The notes beneath the pieces are model-generated. The model worked only from the letters and a program-made list of their open reading frames with translations. It ran no database searches and was not told the DNA's origin. 64,000 nucleotides of DNA from Gammaproteobacteria bacterium. GTDB taxonomy: Bacteria; Pseudomonadota; Gammaproteobacteria; RBG-16-57-12. Where the stretch lies: positions 1 to 64,000 of the forward strand of contig JAFLJP010000053.1 of the NCBI GenBank assembly GCA_022712945.1, read 5' to 3'. A program made the translations under genes and the position numbers. Each line of letters starts with the position of its first letter. Positions within the stretch are counted from its first letter, which is position 1. Of the stretch, positions 43,061 to 52,356 are shown piece by piece.

Positions 43061-44848
43061 TCAAGCCCCCGTTGTTTCTGTTGCTTGAATAGACTGTGGT
43101 TTGGCGTTTTTCAGTACTTGTTGCAACTGCTCCCCCGCCGCCGCTATCTGTTTTTTGGTGATCGGCTGCGTGCCATTACCCACGCTAATGCCGAGCAGTT
43201 GGTATGTTTTTTTATCTTCTTTTTTAAGCGTTTGAAGTAATGCGAGCAGTTCACGGGTGGTTAGTGAGTGGCTCGATTGTGGGTGTTGAACGGGTTGTTG
43301 TTCGAGTGTGATTGGAATGAGTTGTCCAATCGGGTGTTCACTGATTAATGCATCCAGCAGAACCACCTGTTTGCTGGTTTCCAGCAGCGGTTTCAGTTGC
43401 GCCAGCGGGTTGTTGCTGTAGATAATTTGAATGTTGCTGCACTTTTGCAGCTGTTCGGCAACCTGCCAGGCAACGCTATCGCTGCCAAAGGGGGAGCCGA
43501 TGGCGAGTAGCAGTATCCCGGTTTTACTCTCCAACGGAGAGATGCTTTCTTGTTCGCTGCGTTGCACGGTCAGTGTCAGGAAGTGAGTGGCGCAGGAGAT
43601 GCACGGGTCATAATTTCGCACCACCCGTTCGGCATAGAAACGCAGCTCACTTTCACTCCGTTCCAGTCCGTATTTCTCTAGTGAGTGGGCGATATTCTGT
43701 TCGATACGGGCTTGATTCTGGCTGGTGGGCGGCACAATGATCGCGTTAACAATCTCTCCTTGGCTATCAACCTCATAGCGATGCCACAGCAGCCCGCGGG
43801 GAGCTTCGCTACAGCCGAAACCGATGCCGGCCTGCGGTGTGACCTCGACGCTGGGTTGTTCTGGTGGTTGATATTTCCGCAAAATATTTAGCGCTTCACC
43901 AATGGCAAAACGGATCTCCACTGCTCGGGCAACAATGCTGTGGTACATGTTGTGGCTGGGGAAGTGGTATTGGGTTTGCGCCAGCGGTGCTAGCACTTCA
44001 TCACTTAACCGATCCTGATTAAGGTTGAGCCTTGCCAGCGGCCCTAGCAGGTAGGGTTCGCCATCTAACAGTGAGTGCAGTGCGGTAGAGTGGGGGGCTT
44101 GATGCTCCTTGAAGTGTTGCAGGTATTCATCAATTGAGGTATCCAGCCCACTATCGGAGACAATACGCCCTTCATTCAGTGGATACTCATCTGGGTGGCG
44201 CATGGCGACACAGGTGAAGGATTGCACATCATCCGGGAGTTCCAGTGTATCAAGCCATAGAATCAATGCTTCGCTATCGAGCCACCCCTGTTCCAGTTGA
44301 GGGATTAATTTGGCAACCTGTCGAGTGCTGGGGGCGTGATAAAAGCCGCCCACTTTAGCCCCTACTGGATGTACTGATCGACCGCCAAGCAGGGTGATCA
44401 GCTCATTGCCCAATGCTTGCAGGCGCAGGCCACGGCGTACGGCTTCATCCTCTTTTTGTGCCAGCTCGATAATACTTTGGCAACCGAGAAAGTCGGGGGC
44501 TGCCAGCATATGAATATGCAGTGCGTGGCTCTGAATCCACTCACCACAATAAAACACCCGGCGCAGTGCGCGAATCCACGGTGTGGTTTGGGTGTGAAAA
44601 ATCGATTCGATGGCGTGCACGGCACTCATCTGATAAGCCACCGGGCAGATACCGCAGATACGTGCCACGGTATCGGCTAGATCCTGATAACTGCGCCCCT
44701 CTAAAAACTTTTCGAAATAGCGGGGTGGTTCGTAAATGCGTAGTTTTAGATGGGTGATCTTGCCATCTTGAATCGAGAACTCCAGCGCACCTTCGCCTTC
44801 AACCCTGGCCAGTACCGGTACGTTGATTTTGATGCTCTTGTCGCTCAT
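43061..44848 (-). CDS. hydA: [NiFe] hydrogenase large subunit fused to a maturation-peptidase domain
   Basis: 595 aa against about 430 for usual group 3b large subunits. Residues 1-422 are the catalytic subunit: the proximal motif ARICGICPVAYQ (Cys65, Cys68) and the distal DPCISCATH (Cys416, Cys419, ending His422), which together bind the Ni-Fe site. A short linker follows, and residues 443-595 form a HycI/HybD-like peptidase domain: GILLLAIGSPFGSDSVAW, VVLLDALIS (Asp499), SSHSLTTRELLALL (His527) and QLLGISVGNG. These peptidases normally cut just after that His to finish the active site. Here the second acidic residue of the usual G-D-D/E metal site is Ser458. No separate peptidase gene is seen nearby. 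Last gene of hydBGDA. Confidence 0.9.
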   Translation of the reverse strand: MSDKSIKINVPVLARVEGEGALEFSIQDGKITHLKLRIYEPPRYFEKFLEGRSYQDLADTVARICGICPVAYQMSAVHAIESIFHTQTTPWIRALRRVFYCGEWIQSHALHIHMLAAPDFLGCQSIIELAQKEDEAVRRGLRLQALGNELITLLGGRSVHPVGAKVGGFYHAPSTRQVAKLIPQLEQGWLDSEALILWLDTLELPDDVQSFTCVAMRHPDEYPLNEGRIVSDSGLDTSIDEYLQHFKEHQAPHSTALHSLLDGEPYLLGPLARLNLNQDRLSDEVLAPLAQTQYHFPSHNMYHSIVARAVEIRFAIGEALNILRKYQPPEQPSVEVTPQAGIGFGCSEAPRGLLWHRYEVDSQGEIVNAIIVPPTSQNQARIEQNIAHSLEKYGLERSESELRFYAERVVRNYDPCISCATHFLTLTVQRSEQESISPLESKTGILLLAIGSPFGSDSVAWQVAEQLQKCSNIQIIYSNNPLAQLKPLLETSKQVVLLDALISEHPIGQLIPITLEQQPVQHPQSSHSLTTRELLALLQTLKKEDKKTYQLLGISVGNGTQPITKKQIAAAGEQLQQVLKNAKPQSIQATETTGA

Positions 44849-45621
44849 GACTGTTTCCGCTTATTGCCGGTGCTTTGAAACGGCTCGGCGGCGCTGTTGA
44901 TGAAGAGAAATTTTTGCGCGATCTCTCGATCGACCAGCCCAAGCCCTTCCAGTCGATTGGCAAGTGCCGGGCAGTTGGCATCTTCCGCGGGGCCGAAACA
45001 GGCGTAACAGCCACGGCCTACGCTGGGGCAGAGTGCGCCACAGCCATTTTGGGTGACCGCTCCCATGCAGGATTCGCCTCTGCTGACCATCACACAGACC
45101 TGTTGCTGGCGTTTGCACTCCAGGCAGAGTTTGTCGCGCTCGGGTTTGGGGGTGACGCGAAATAGTAGATCACGCACGGTGGTGATGATCTGCTGGCTGT
45201 TAATCGGACAGCCCCAGAGTGCTAGGTCGACCTTGACGTGATCGGATATTGGCTCGGAGTTATCGAGAGTATCAATATATTCCGGCTGGGCGTAAACACC
45301 GGCAATCCACTGCTGGGTATCCGCCATGTTGCGCAGTGCCTGAATTCCCCCGGCAGTTGCACAGGCACCCATGCTGATCAGGTAGGCGCTATTGGCCCGT
45401 ATTTTTTGAATGCGCTCAAGGTCATGCTGAGTGGCGATAGAGCCTTCCACAAAGGCGATGTCGACGCTGGCGTTTTCATCTACTGGGCCTGCCTCGGCAA
45501 AGTGCATAATCTCCACCCGATCAGCAAGTGCCAGCAGCGACTCTCCCATGTTGAGAAATGCCAACTGACAACCGTCGCAAGAGCTGAATTTATGCACCGC
45601 TATCTTAGGTTTGATCATCAA
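44845..45621 (-). CDS. hydD: [NiFe] hydrogenase small (delta) subunit
   Basis: 258 aa. It begins with the proximal cluster motif HKFSSCDGCQLAFLNMGE and has VEGSIAT, ISMGACATAGGIQALRNM and WGCPINSQQ, typical of the small subunit related to the 20-kDa complex I protein. The C-terminal Cys-rich part (CLECKRQQQVCVM, RGESCMGAVTQNGCGALCP, GCYACFGPAED) binds further Fe-S clusters, as in the cytoplasmic NAD(P)-linked enzymes. It carries electrons from the Ni-Fe site to the diaphorase-type subunits. No signal peptide, so it is cytoplasmic. It overlaps hydA by four bases. Confidence 0.92.
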   Translation of the reverse strand: MMIKPKIAVHKFSSCDGCQLAFLNMGESLLALADRVEIMHFAEAGPVDENASVDIAFVEGSIATQHDLERIQKIRANSAYLISMGACATAGGIQALRNMADTQQWIAGVYAQPEYIDTLDNSEPISDHVKVDLALWGCPINSQQIITTVRDLLFRVTPKPERDKLCLECKRQQQVCVMVSRGESCMGAVTQNGCGALCPSVGRGCYACFGPAEDANCPALANRLEGLGLVDREIAQKFLFINSAAEPFQSTGNKRKQS

Positions 45622-46451
45622 AACCCCTTCACCTTAAATAATGATTTTATCTGTGTATAGGTGAAGATTGGCCCATCACGGCAAATAAACTTGTCGCCGT
45701 ACTGGCAGTGGCCACAGTGGCCGATGCCGCAGTGCATGTTGCGCTCCATGGAGAGGTAAAGATCCTCTTCGTTCACACCGCGTGCCAGCATATTTTTGAC
45801 CACTACTTTCATCATTCCCTCTGGCCCGCACATCACCACCATCACCTGCTCGGGGTTGAAGCGCAGCTGCTCAAACAGGTCGGTGACCCGGCCAATGTGC
45901 CACGGCCAGATCGGATCACCGGCATCAGCAGCCAGCAGCACCTGAGTGTCGGCCATCCGTCGCCAGTTGTCGTAGCGTTCGCGCCAGATAAAATCACTGG
46001 CGTGTTTGACTCCCTGCACAATATTCAAATGGCCGAAGCGTTCGCGTCGACGCGCCACATACTCAATAACGGAGACCACCGGCGCACAACCGAGGCCGCC
46101 GGTAATCACCACCACATCTTTTTGCTCTGCTCGTGCCATCGGCCAGCCGTTGCCATAGGGGCCGCGCAGGCCGATGCGATCACCACGGTTGAGCTGTTCA
46201 ATGCCGTGGGTGACCCGCCCTACCGCCCGGATAGTGTGGTCGATAATCTGCTCATCCTGTGGGTCAGAGACAATGGAGATGGCCACCTCGCCCACACCGT
46301 GCAGATATAGCATATTGAACTGCCCTGGCTTGAAGGTGTAGGCCGCTTGCTGTGTTGGATCGGTCAGTCTCAGTCGCAGAGTGAATAACCCCGGTGACTC
46401 CTGAATACGCTCGATAATTTCGGCTTCCAATGGCAGGTAGGGGTTACTCAT
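45618..46451 (-). CDS. hydG: Hydrogenase gamma subunit, FAD/NAD(P)-binding
   Basis: 277 aa of the ferredoxin reductase-like family. FAD site [17 protein letters not shown](P) site [36 protein letters not shown]; and at the C-terminus a [2Fe-2S] cluster motif [21 protein letters not shown]. It passes electrons between the hydrogenase clusters and NAD(P). The chosen start is ATG 46451, with GAGGGTGAC upstream; the longer GTG start at 46466 would overlap hydB further. It overlaps hydB by eight bases and hydD by four. Confidence 0.9.
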   Translation of the reverse strand: MSNPYLPLEAEIIERIQESPGLFTLRLRLTDPTQQAAYTFKPGQFNMLYLHGVGEVAISIVSDPQDEQIIDHTIRAVGRVTHGIEQLNRGDRIGLRGPYGNGWPMARAEQKDVVVITGGLGCAPVVSVIEYVARRRERFGHLNIVQGVKHASDFIWRERYDNWRRMADTQVLLAADAGDPIWPWHIGRVTDLFEQLRFNPEQVMVVMCGPEGMMKVVVKNMLARGVNEEDLYLSMERNMHCGIGHCGHCQYGDKFICRDGPIFTYTQIKSLFKVKGF

Positions 46452-47559
46452 CTTTGTCACCCTCACCGCAGATGATAGCGGCTTCGGCGGTCAGATCGAT
46501 GCCAACGGGACACCAGCTGATGCAGCGCCCACAGCCGACACATCCTGAGCGACCGTATTGCGCGTGCCAACCACCCAGTTTATGGGTCATCCACTGGCGG
46601 TATTTGGTGCGGGTATCCGGGCGAATGGTGATGCCGTGAATGTAGCTGTGGCCGGGAGAGAAGCAGGAGTCCCACTCACGATGGTGTTCGCTGGATTGAC
46701 CATCCAGCGCCGCCAGCTCTCCCTCACTATGGCAAAAGCAGGTGGGGCAGACCGCCGTGCAGTTACCACAGCCAAGGCAGCGATCAGCAATTTTTTGCCA
46801 TTGGGGGTGTTGCAGGTTTTTAAATAGCGCATCGTTTAGGTTTTGGCCGGGTAGCTGACGAGTTTGTTGTTCAGCAGCGTGAGTGAGTGCATGCTCTGCA
46901 TGCTGTTGTTGAGCCTCAGTGGCGGGTTGAACGGGTAGCTTCTCAAGCAGTGCACCCCCCCGCTGATTGTGCGCTTCCAGCAGGAATCCATCATCCAGCT
47001 CGGTGAGCACAATATCGAAGCCGTAATGGGCTTGAGGGCCATCCCCAGTGCTGGCACAAAAGCAGGTGTTTGTGGGGTGGGTGCAGTTAACCGCGATCAA
47101 CAGCAGCTGTTCGCGACGCTTTTTATAGTAGGGGTCGACCTTCTCTTGCTGCAGAAAGTGTTTATCCTGAAGGTAGAGCGCGGCAATATCACAGGGGCGC
47201 ACACCAATAATTGCGGTGGGTTTTACTTCTGGCTCCACAGTGGAAAAGTTCAGCTCACCTGTTTTGCTGCGTTGACTGCGCCATAAAACCTCCCGAGGTG
47301 TAAATAGATAGGGTTTGATCGCCTGCGGGCCGTTGGCCCAGGCAAACAGACGTGGCGAATCACTCTTCTCCAGGCGGTAGCTGCCGGGTGCCTGCTGGTC
47401 GTGGATGCCCTTGGGTAGCTGGTCGACACTGTTCAATGTATCAAAAACAATAGCGCCATCCCGCAGCTGTGGGCCGACGGTGTGATAACCCGCCTCTTGC
47501 AGTGTTGTCAGCAAGGTAGGAAAGTTATCACGGGCTAAAAAAGATAGATCTTCTCTCAT
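46444..47559 (-). CDS. hydB: Hydrogenase beta subunit, 4Fe-4S dicluster (AsrA/HydB-like)
   Basis: 371 aa. The N-terminal part ([18 protein letters not shown] about residue 113; [20 protein letters not shown]) is shared with anaerobic sulfite reductase subunit A and sulfhydrogenase beta. The C-terminal third has two 4Fe-4S motifs, [17 protein letters not shown] and [21 protein letters not shown]. Electron-transfer subunit of the group 3b type enzyme. First gene of the minus-strand operon, divergent from hypC across 86 bases. Confidence 0.9.
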   Translation of the reverse strand: MREDLSFLARDNFPTLLTTLQEAGYHTVGPQLRDGAIVFDTLNSVDQLPKGIHDQQAPGSYRLEKSDSPRLFAWANGPQAIKPYLFTPREVLWRSQRSKTGELNFSTVEPEVKPTAIIGVRPCDIAALYLQDKHFLQQEKVDPYYKKRREQLLLIAVNCTHPTNTCFCASTGDGPQAHYGFDIVLTELDDGFLLEAHNQRGGALLEKLPVQPATEAQQQHAEHALTHAAEQQTRQLPGQNLNDALFKNLQHPQWQKIADRCLGCGNCTAVCPTCFCHSEGELAALDGQSSEHHREWDSCFSPGHSYIHGITIRPDTRTKYRQWMTHKLGGWHAQYGRSGCVGCGRCISWCPVGIDLTAEAAIICGEGDKDE

Positions 47560-47645
47560 CTGGCACCTTGTGATTGATGTTGATGTTAAGCTTAGCCCAT
47601 ATTGGGGTGTGATATAAGCGGTCAGTGACGCAAGGGAGTAAAAAA
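47560..47645. promoter_or_regulatory. Divergent hydB / hypC promoter region
   Basis: 86 bases separate the two starts, so both promoters overlap here. On the plus side TGTGATATAAG (about 47608-47618) could be an extended -10 for hypC. The ribosome sites are AAGGGAG before hypC and GGTG before hydB. No clear FNR or sigma-54 site. Confidence 0.35.
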
Positions 47646-47876
47646 ATGTGTTTAGCTATTCCCATGCAGATTCTCTCGATTGATGGCACCACCGCGCGTT
47701 GTTCAGCCAACGGTGTTGAACGCGAGGTGAGCCTGTTTTTGATGCAGGATCGCTCATTGAGCATGGGTGATTTTGTGATGGTGCATGTGGGGTATGCGAT
47801 TGAACAGGTGCAGGCGATAGAGGCGCAGCGTCGTTGGCAGTTGTTCGATGAGATGGATAGATCAGCCGATGCATGA
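47646..47876 (+). CDS. hypC: Hydrogenase assembly chaperone HypC
   Basis: 76 aa. It begins MCLAIPMQILSID, with the essential Cys2 that holds Fe(CN)2CO during transfer to the large subunit, and has the GDFVMVHVGYAIEQV block of the family. It works with HypD to build the iron ligands and with the HydA precursor. AAGGGAG lies nine bases before the ATG. Overlaps hypA by eight bases. Confidence 0.96.
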   Translation: MCLAIPMQILSIDGTTARCSANGVEREVSLFLMQDRSLSMGDFVMVHVGYAIEQVQAIEAQRRWQLFDEMDRSADA

Positions 47877-48225
47877 GCTGTCGATCTGTCAGGGGTTGCT
47901 GCGGCAGTTGTTGCCGATTGCCGCAAAACATCCGGGGCGATTAATTCAGGTGGTGCTGCGCATCGGCCCGCTCTCTGGGGTAGAAGCGGCTCTGCTGCAA
48001 GCCGCTTTCCCCATCGCCGCTAAAGGCAGCGTGGCAGCAGAGGCTGAACTGGTGATTGAGCACTGCCCGTTGCGGGTGCGGTGCCCATTATGTGATGCTG
48101 AGAGCGAGGCGAGTGCCAATGATCTACGCTGTGGTGACTGCGGTAATCAACAGACCCGATTGACCAGTGGTGATGAGTTATTGCTGCTGTCGGTTCAATT
48201 TAGTGAGGAGTCCAACCATGTGTGA
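47869..48225 (+). CDS. hypA: Nickel-delivery protein HypA
   Basis: 118 aa. MHELSICQGLL carries the nickel ligands at the N-terminus (Met-His-Glu). The zinc site has two CxxC pairs (RCPLCDAESEA and RCGDCGNQ). Passes Ni to the hydrogenase large subunit together with HypB. The start at 47869 is inside the end of hypC and matches the family N-terminus exactly. Overlaps hypB by eight bases. Confidence 0.96.
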   Translation: MHELSICQGLLRQLLPIAAKHPGRLIQVVLRIGPLSGVEAALLQAAFPIAAKGSVAAEAELVIEHCPLRVRCPLCDAESEASANDLRCGDCGNQQTRLTSGDELLLLSVQFSEESNHV

Positions 48226-48958
48226 TAGCTGCGGCTGCAACATCACCCCCGGTAATCAACACCTGCCACAGCGGGGAGAGGCGGTGGCAGTGCTTCAGGG
48301 GTTGTTGGCAGAGAATGACCATCAAGCGCTGCATAACCGGGAACACTTTGATCGCCACGGAGTCTTGGCAATCAATCTGATGTCTTCCCCTGGTGCCGGT
48401 AAAACCGCACTGCTGGAGGCGACCATCGCCCGGCTAAAAGATCGTTATCGTATTGCGGTGATTGAGGGGGATCTGGAGACTGAAAACGATGCCGAGCGGA
48501 TTCGCGCCCAAGGAGTGCCAGCCATTCAGATCACCACCGGCAGCGCCTGTCACTTAGATGCTCACATGCTGCACCATGCACTGCATAAACTTGATCTGGA
48601 AAATATTGATCTGCTGTTTATTGAGAATGTCGGCAATCTGGTCTGCCCGGCGGCATTTGATCTGGGGCAGCGTGCCAATGTGACCCTGCTCTCCACCACT
48701 GAAGGGGATGATAAACCGGCCAAATACCCGCTGATTTTCCGTGCGGCTGATCTGGTGCTGCTAAGCAAGATTGATCTACTGGCGGTGCTGGATGACTTTG
48801 ACCCCGCTAAGGCAGAACAGCATCTGCGTAATCTGGCCAGCAGTGCACCGATGTTAAGCCTCTCGGCCCGCAGTGGTGAGGGGATGGAGGCGTGGTTTGA
48901 GTGGTTGGCGCAGCAGAAATGCTCTCACCAAGCTGTCAATCGTAGGAGCAAGCTTTAG
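48218..48958 (+). CDS. hypB: GTPase HypB (nickel insertion)
   Basis: 246 aa. N-terminal MCDSCGCN (nickel-binding CxxCGC), P-loop MSSPGAGKTALLE, metal-site residues GSACHLDAHM and ENVGNLVCPAAFDLG, and the G-domain specificity region KIDLL. There is no long His-rich stretch, so storage capacity is low. GTP hydrolysis drives Ni delivery with HypA. The last codons (NRRSKL and the stop) lie inside an inverted repeat at 48942-49007, so the C-terminus has probably been altered by that repeat. Confidence 0.95.
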   Translation: MCDSCGCNITPGNQHLPQRGEAVAVLQGLLAENDHQALHNREHFDRHGVLAINLMSSPGAGKTALLEATIARLKDRYRIAVIEGDLETENDAERIRAQGVPAIQITTGSACHLDAHMLHHALHKLDLENIDLLFIENVGNLVCPAAFDLGQRANVTLLSTTEGDDKPAKYPLIFRAADLVLLSKIDLLAVLDDFDPAKAEQHLRNLASSAPMLSLSARSGEGMEAWFEWLAQQKCSHQAVNRRSKL

Positions 48959-49007
48959 CTTGCGAAGCAGTGTTATGGTTTGATCGCAAGCTGAAGCTTG
49001 CTCCTAC
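48942..49007. repeat. REP-like inverted repeat at the end of hypB
   Basis: GTAGGAGCAAGCTTTAGCTT-GCGA (48942-48965) and TCGCAAGCTGAAGCTTGCTC-CTAC (48984-49007) pair at 23 of 24 positions around an 18-base centre. It resembles the GTAGGAGC-type palindromes common in gammaproteobacterial gaps, here placed across the hypB stop codon. Confidence 0.85.
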
Positions 49008-49028
49008 CTGCGGGGTTGTATCTAAATT

Positions 49029-50117
49029 ATGTCTACCGAAGCAAAACAGTGGTTATCACGCATTCAAGCACTCAAGCTTCCAAATAGAGTGCACATTATA
49101 AATGTGTGTGGTGGCCATGAGCGCTCTATTGCCCAAGCTGGATTGCGTGGACTGTTACCAGAAAATATTGAGCTGATTCCGGGGCCGGGTTGTCCGGTTT
49201 GTGTCTGCCCAGAGGAGGATATTTACGCCGCTATCCAACTGGCATTGAGTGAGCCGGTAACACTACTGGCTTATGGTGATCTGTTGCGGGTGCCAGTCAA
49301 TCTGCCTAAAGGCGAGCCGCGTACCTTGATGGCGGCACGGGCAGAGGGTGCCGATATTCGCCCGGTCGCCTCACCTCAAGAGGTATTGGCCATTGCTCGG
49401 GATAACCCGGAAAAGCAGCACTGCTTTTTTATGGCCGGTTTTGAAACCACCACCGCACCGTTGGCAGCAATGCTGGCGGAAGGAGTGCCGGATAATCTCT
49501 CTATTCTGCTCTCTGCCCGGCTGACATGGCCTGCGGTGGCGCTACTGCTCAACTCTGATACTCCCGGTTTTGATGCACTGGTCGCCCCCGGCCATGTGGC
49601 AGCCATTATGGGGGCGCAGCAGTGGTCATTTGTGGCGCAACAACACCGTGTTGCCACCGCAGTGGCAGGGTTCTCCAGCGAGAGTCTGCTGGCCGCTTTT
49701 TATTCCACTTTATGTCAACTGCTTGATGGCCAACCACGGCTGGATAACTGCTATCGTGACGTGGTGCGTGATGAGGGTAATTTAGCTGCACAACGGATCA
49801 TTGAACAGGTATTAAAAGTAACCGATGCCCATTGGCGTGGTATCGGAGTGATCGCTAACTCCGGTTATACGCTACGTGATGGCTATATGAAGCATGACGC
49901 CCGACAGCGCTTCTCGATAGTTGATGATGCCCAGCGCCACCGTGCCGGGTTAATGCCTACCGGTTGTGACTGTACCCAGGTGCTGCTTGGCAAAATCTAC
50001 CCTAATCAATGCCCACTGTATGGCCGAAGCTGTACCCCGCGCCAACCAGTGGGGCCGTGTATGATTTCAGACGAAGGGGCGTGCCGAATCTGGTGGGCCG
50101 CCGGAGTTAAATCTTGA
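49029..50117 (+). CDS. hypD: Hydrogenase assembly protein HypD
   Basis: 362 aa. Signature motifs: NVCGGHERSIAQAGLRGLLP, LIPGPGCPVCVCPEEDI, FFMAGFETTTAPLA, and the C-terminal 4Fe-4S region CDCTQVLLGKIYPNQCPLYG with CTPRQPVGPCMIS. It is the scaffold on which CN and CO are attached to iron with HypC and HypE. The stop overlaps the HypF start. Separated from hypB by the REP-like repeat. Confidence 0.96.
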   Translation: MSTEAKQWLSRIQALKLPNRVHIINVCGGHERSIAQAGLRGLLPENIELIPGPGCPVCVCPEEDIYAAIQLALSEPVTLLAYGDLLRVPVNLPKGEPRTLMAARAEGADIRPVASPQEVLAIARDNPEKQHCFFMAGFETTTAPLAAMLAEGVPDNLSILLSARLTWPAVALLLNSDTPGFDALVAPGHVAAIMGAQQWSFVAQQHRVATAVAGFSSESLLAAFYSTLCQLLDGQPRLDNCYRDVVRDEGNLAAQRIIEQVLKVTDAHWRGIGVIANSGYTLRDGYMKHDARQRFSIVDDAQRHRAGLMPTGCDCTQVLLGKIYPNQCPLYGRSCTPRQPVGPCMISDEGACRIWWAAGVKS

Positions 50118-52333
50118 GCGATATCGCTTACCGTTTGCTATTGCGTGGTCGAGTACAGGGGGTGGGGTTGCGGCCGTTTATCTACCGTTTGGCACAGCAA
50201 CATGGGGTTTGTGGCTGGGTACAAAATGGCATGGGGCAGGTGCTGCTGCATGTGGAGGGTGAGGCTCAAGCGCTCAGCTATTTTTTTGATGAATTGATGA
50301 GCGTCCCTGAACCCGCGCAATTTTGTGTGGCCGAAAAGCGGCTGGTGAACGGTGAGTTATCTAGCGAGTTTGTGATTCGCCCCAGTGGGCCCAGTGGGGC
50401 CGATGTGCATCTGCTGCCGGACTTGCCACCTTGTGATCACTGCTTACAAGAGCTGTTTGACCCGGACAACCGCCGCTATCACTATCCATTTATCAACTGT
50501 AGCCACTGCGGGCCACGCTACACACTGCTTCAACGCCTCCCCTATGATCGCATCAACACCAGTATGGTCGATTTTCCGCTGTGCCAAAGCTGCTCAAAAG
50601 AGTATCAAGCGGTAACTGATCGTCGCTTTCATGCCGAGCCGCTGGCGTGTGAGGTGTGTGGGCCAACACTGACTTATCACGCTGGGAGCGAGCGGGTGTC
50701 GGGCAGTGAGCTGGCTCTGACTGCCGCCGTGGTGGCAATCAAGCAGGGTAAAATTATTGCTGTAAAGGGAGTGGGGGGGTATCACCTGATCTGTGATGCC
50801 CGTAACTCATCGGCGATTCGACGGCTGCGCCAGCGAAAGGGGCGGCCCCACAAACCGCTAGCGGTGATGGGGTTGGCGACACAGCTGGCCGAGCTGGTGG
50901 TGCTGGATCAGTTAACGTTGCAAACATTGCATCGCCCCGCAAGGCCAATTGTATTGGCAGTCGCCAGGGTTGATACCGTTGATATTGCTCCTGAATTGAG
51001 TGAAATTGGTGTCATGCTCCCCAATAGCCCGCTGCACCATCTGTTGCTGAATGATCTGGCAATACCTCTGATTGCCACCTCCGCCAATCTCAGTGGCGAG
51101 CCAGTGCTGACGATGGAAGATGAGGTAGAGCACCGTTTGAGCGAGGTGGCAGATGGCTTTCTACATCATGATCGCACCATCATCCACCCGGCAGATGATC
51201 CGCTCTATCGAATTATCGACAACACCCCACGCCCTCTGCGGTTGGGGCGTGGTAATGCACCACTGGAACTAACGCTGCCGTTTACGCTGGATAGGCCACT
51301 GCTGGCGCTGGGTGGGCAGATGAAAAACAGTATCGCCTTGGCGTGGCAAAATCGTATTGTATTATCGCCCCACATCGGTGAGCTGCATACCCCCCGCAGC
51401 CAACAGTTGCTGGCCGATAGTGTGCAGTGGCTGAGCACCCTTTATCAAATAACCCCTGAAAAAATATTGCTGGATGCGCACCCTGCCTATAGCTATCGAC
51501 GCTGGGCTAACGCATCGGGCTTGCCGATCCATGAAATTTATCACCACCACGCCCACGCCTCACAACTGACAGGCGAGTATCCTGAGATATCGCGCTGGCT
51601 GCTGTTCAGTTGGGATGGTGTCGGATTGGGGCCTGACCAAACATTATGGGGCGGTGAAACGCTATGGGGGCAAGCGGGTGATTGGCAGCGGCTGGCCAGT
51701 CTACGTCCCTTTTCTCTTCCCGGAGGTGACAAAGCGGGGCGTGAACCGTGGCGCTCAGCGGCAGCACTTTGCTGGCAGGTTGGGATTGATTACCGGCCAC
51801 CAGTGGGTGGGGACTTGCTATACCAGGCGTGGAAAAAAAAGCTGAACTGCCACCCAATCAGCTCTATTGGTCGCCTGTTTGATGGTGCAGCCGCACTGCT
51901 TGGCTTGTGTAATGAGGTCAGTTTTGAAGGGCAGGCGGCAATGGGGTTGGAGGCGCTGGCCGCCGATACGGTGGCTGATGCCATCGAGCTGCCGCTGGTT
52001 CAAGATCAGCAGGGTATCTGGCGTGCCGATTGGGAACCGCTGCTGACAATGTTGCATAATGAACAGTTGAGCACTTCGCAGCGTGCCGCCATCGTCCACG
52101 AAAGTCTCGCAGAGATGCTACTTCAACAAGCGCTGCTGTTACGCCAGCAGTGTGGCCAGTTCGCGGTGGGGCTGAGTGGCGGTGTTTTCCAAAACAAACG
52201 CCTGAGTGAACGGGTGTTGTTGCTGTTGGAGCAACATAACTTTAAAGCGTGCCTGCCAAATATTGTTCCGGTAAGCGATGCCGGACTGGCTTATGGTCAG
52301 GTACTGGCCTATTACCACGCCAACCACAAATAG
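50114..52333 (+). CDS. hypF: Carbamoyltransferase HypF
   Basis: 739 aa, normal length. In order: an acylphosphatase domain (RGRVQGVGLRPFIYRLAQQH), two C4 zinc-type motifs (CDHCLQELFDPDNRRYHYPF with CSHCGPR, then CQSC and CEVCGP), a YrdC domain (KGVGGYHLICDARN, KGRPHKPLAVMG) and a Kae1-like domain with the metal site YHHHAHASQL and SGGVFQNKRLSERVL. It turns carbamoyl phosphate into a carbamoyl group on HypE. TTG start at 50114, overlapping the hypD stop. Confidence 0.95.
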   Translation: MSDIAYRLLLRGRVQGVGLRPFIYRLAQQHGVCGWVQNGMGQVLLHVEGEAQALSYFFDELMSVPEPAQFCVAEKRLVNGELSSEFVIRPSGPSGADVHLLPDLPPCDHCLQELFDPDNRRYHYPFINCSHCGPRYTLLQRLPYDRINTSMVDFPLCQSCSKEYQAVTDRRFHAEPLACEVCGPTLTYHAGSERVSGSELALTAAVVAIKQGKIIAVKGVGGYHLICDARNSSAIRRLRQRKGRPHKPLAVMGLATQLAELVVLDQLTLQTLHRPARPIVLAVARVDTVDIAPELSEIGVMLPNSPLHHLLLNDLAIPLIATSANLSGEPVLTMEDEVEHRLSEVADGFLHHDRTIIHPADDPLYRIIDNTPRPLRLGRGNAPLELTLPFTLDRPLLALGGQMKNSIALAWQNRIVLSPHIGELHTPRSQQLLADSVQWLSTLYQITPEKILLDAHPAYSYRRWANASGLPIHEIYHHHAHASQLTGEYPEISRWLLFSWDGVGLGPDQTLWGGETLWGQAGDWQRLASLRPFSLPGGDKAGREPWRSAAALCWQVGIDYRPPVGGDLLYQAWKKKLNCHPISSIGRLFDGAAALLGLCNEVSFEGQAAMGLEALAADTVADAIELPLVQDQQGIWRADWEPLLTMLHNEQLSTSQRAAIVHESLAEMLLQQALLLRQQCGQFAVGLSGGVFQNKRLSERVLLLLEQHNFKACLPNIVPVSDAGLAYGQVLAYYHANHK

Positions 52334-52356
52334 AAGGGCAAGGGCAGACAGACGCT

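Noticed and set aside
43059..43090. ATTCAAGC/GCTTGAAT hairpin between the convergent GT2 and hydA genes as a terminator
   Set aside because: The arms pair perfectly but the left arm spans the hydA stop and neither strand has a T run.
47528..47931. Two minus-strand open frames across hypC and the hydB-hypC gap
   Set aside because: They are antisense to hypC, whose protein is unmistakable.
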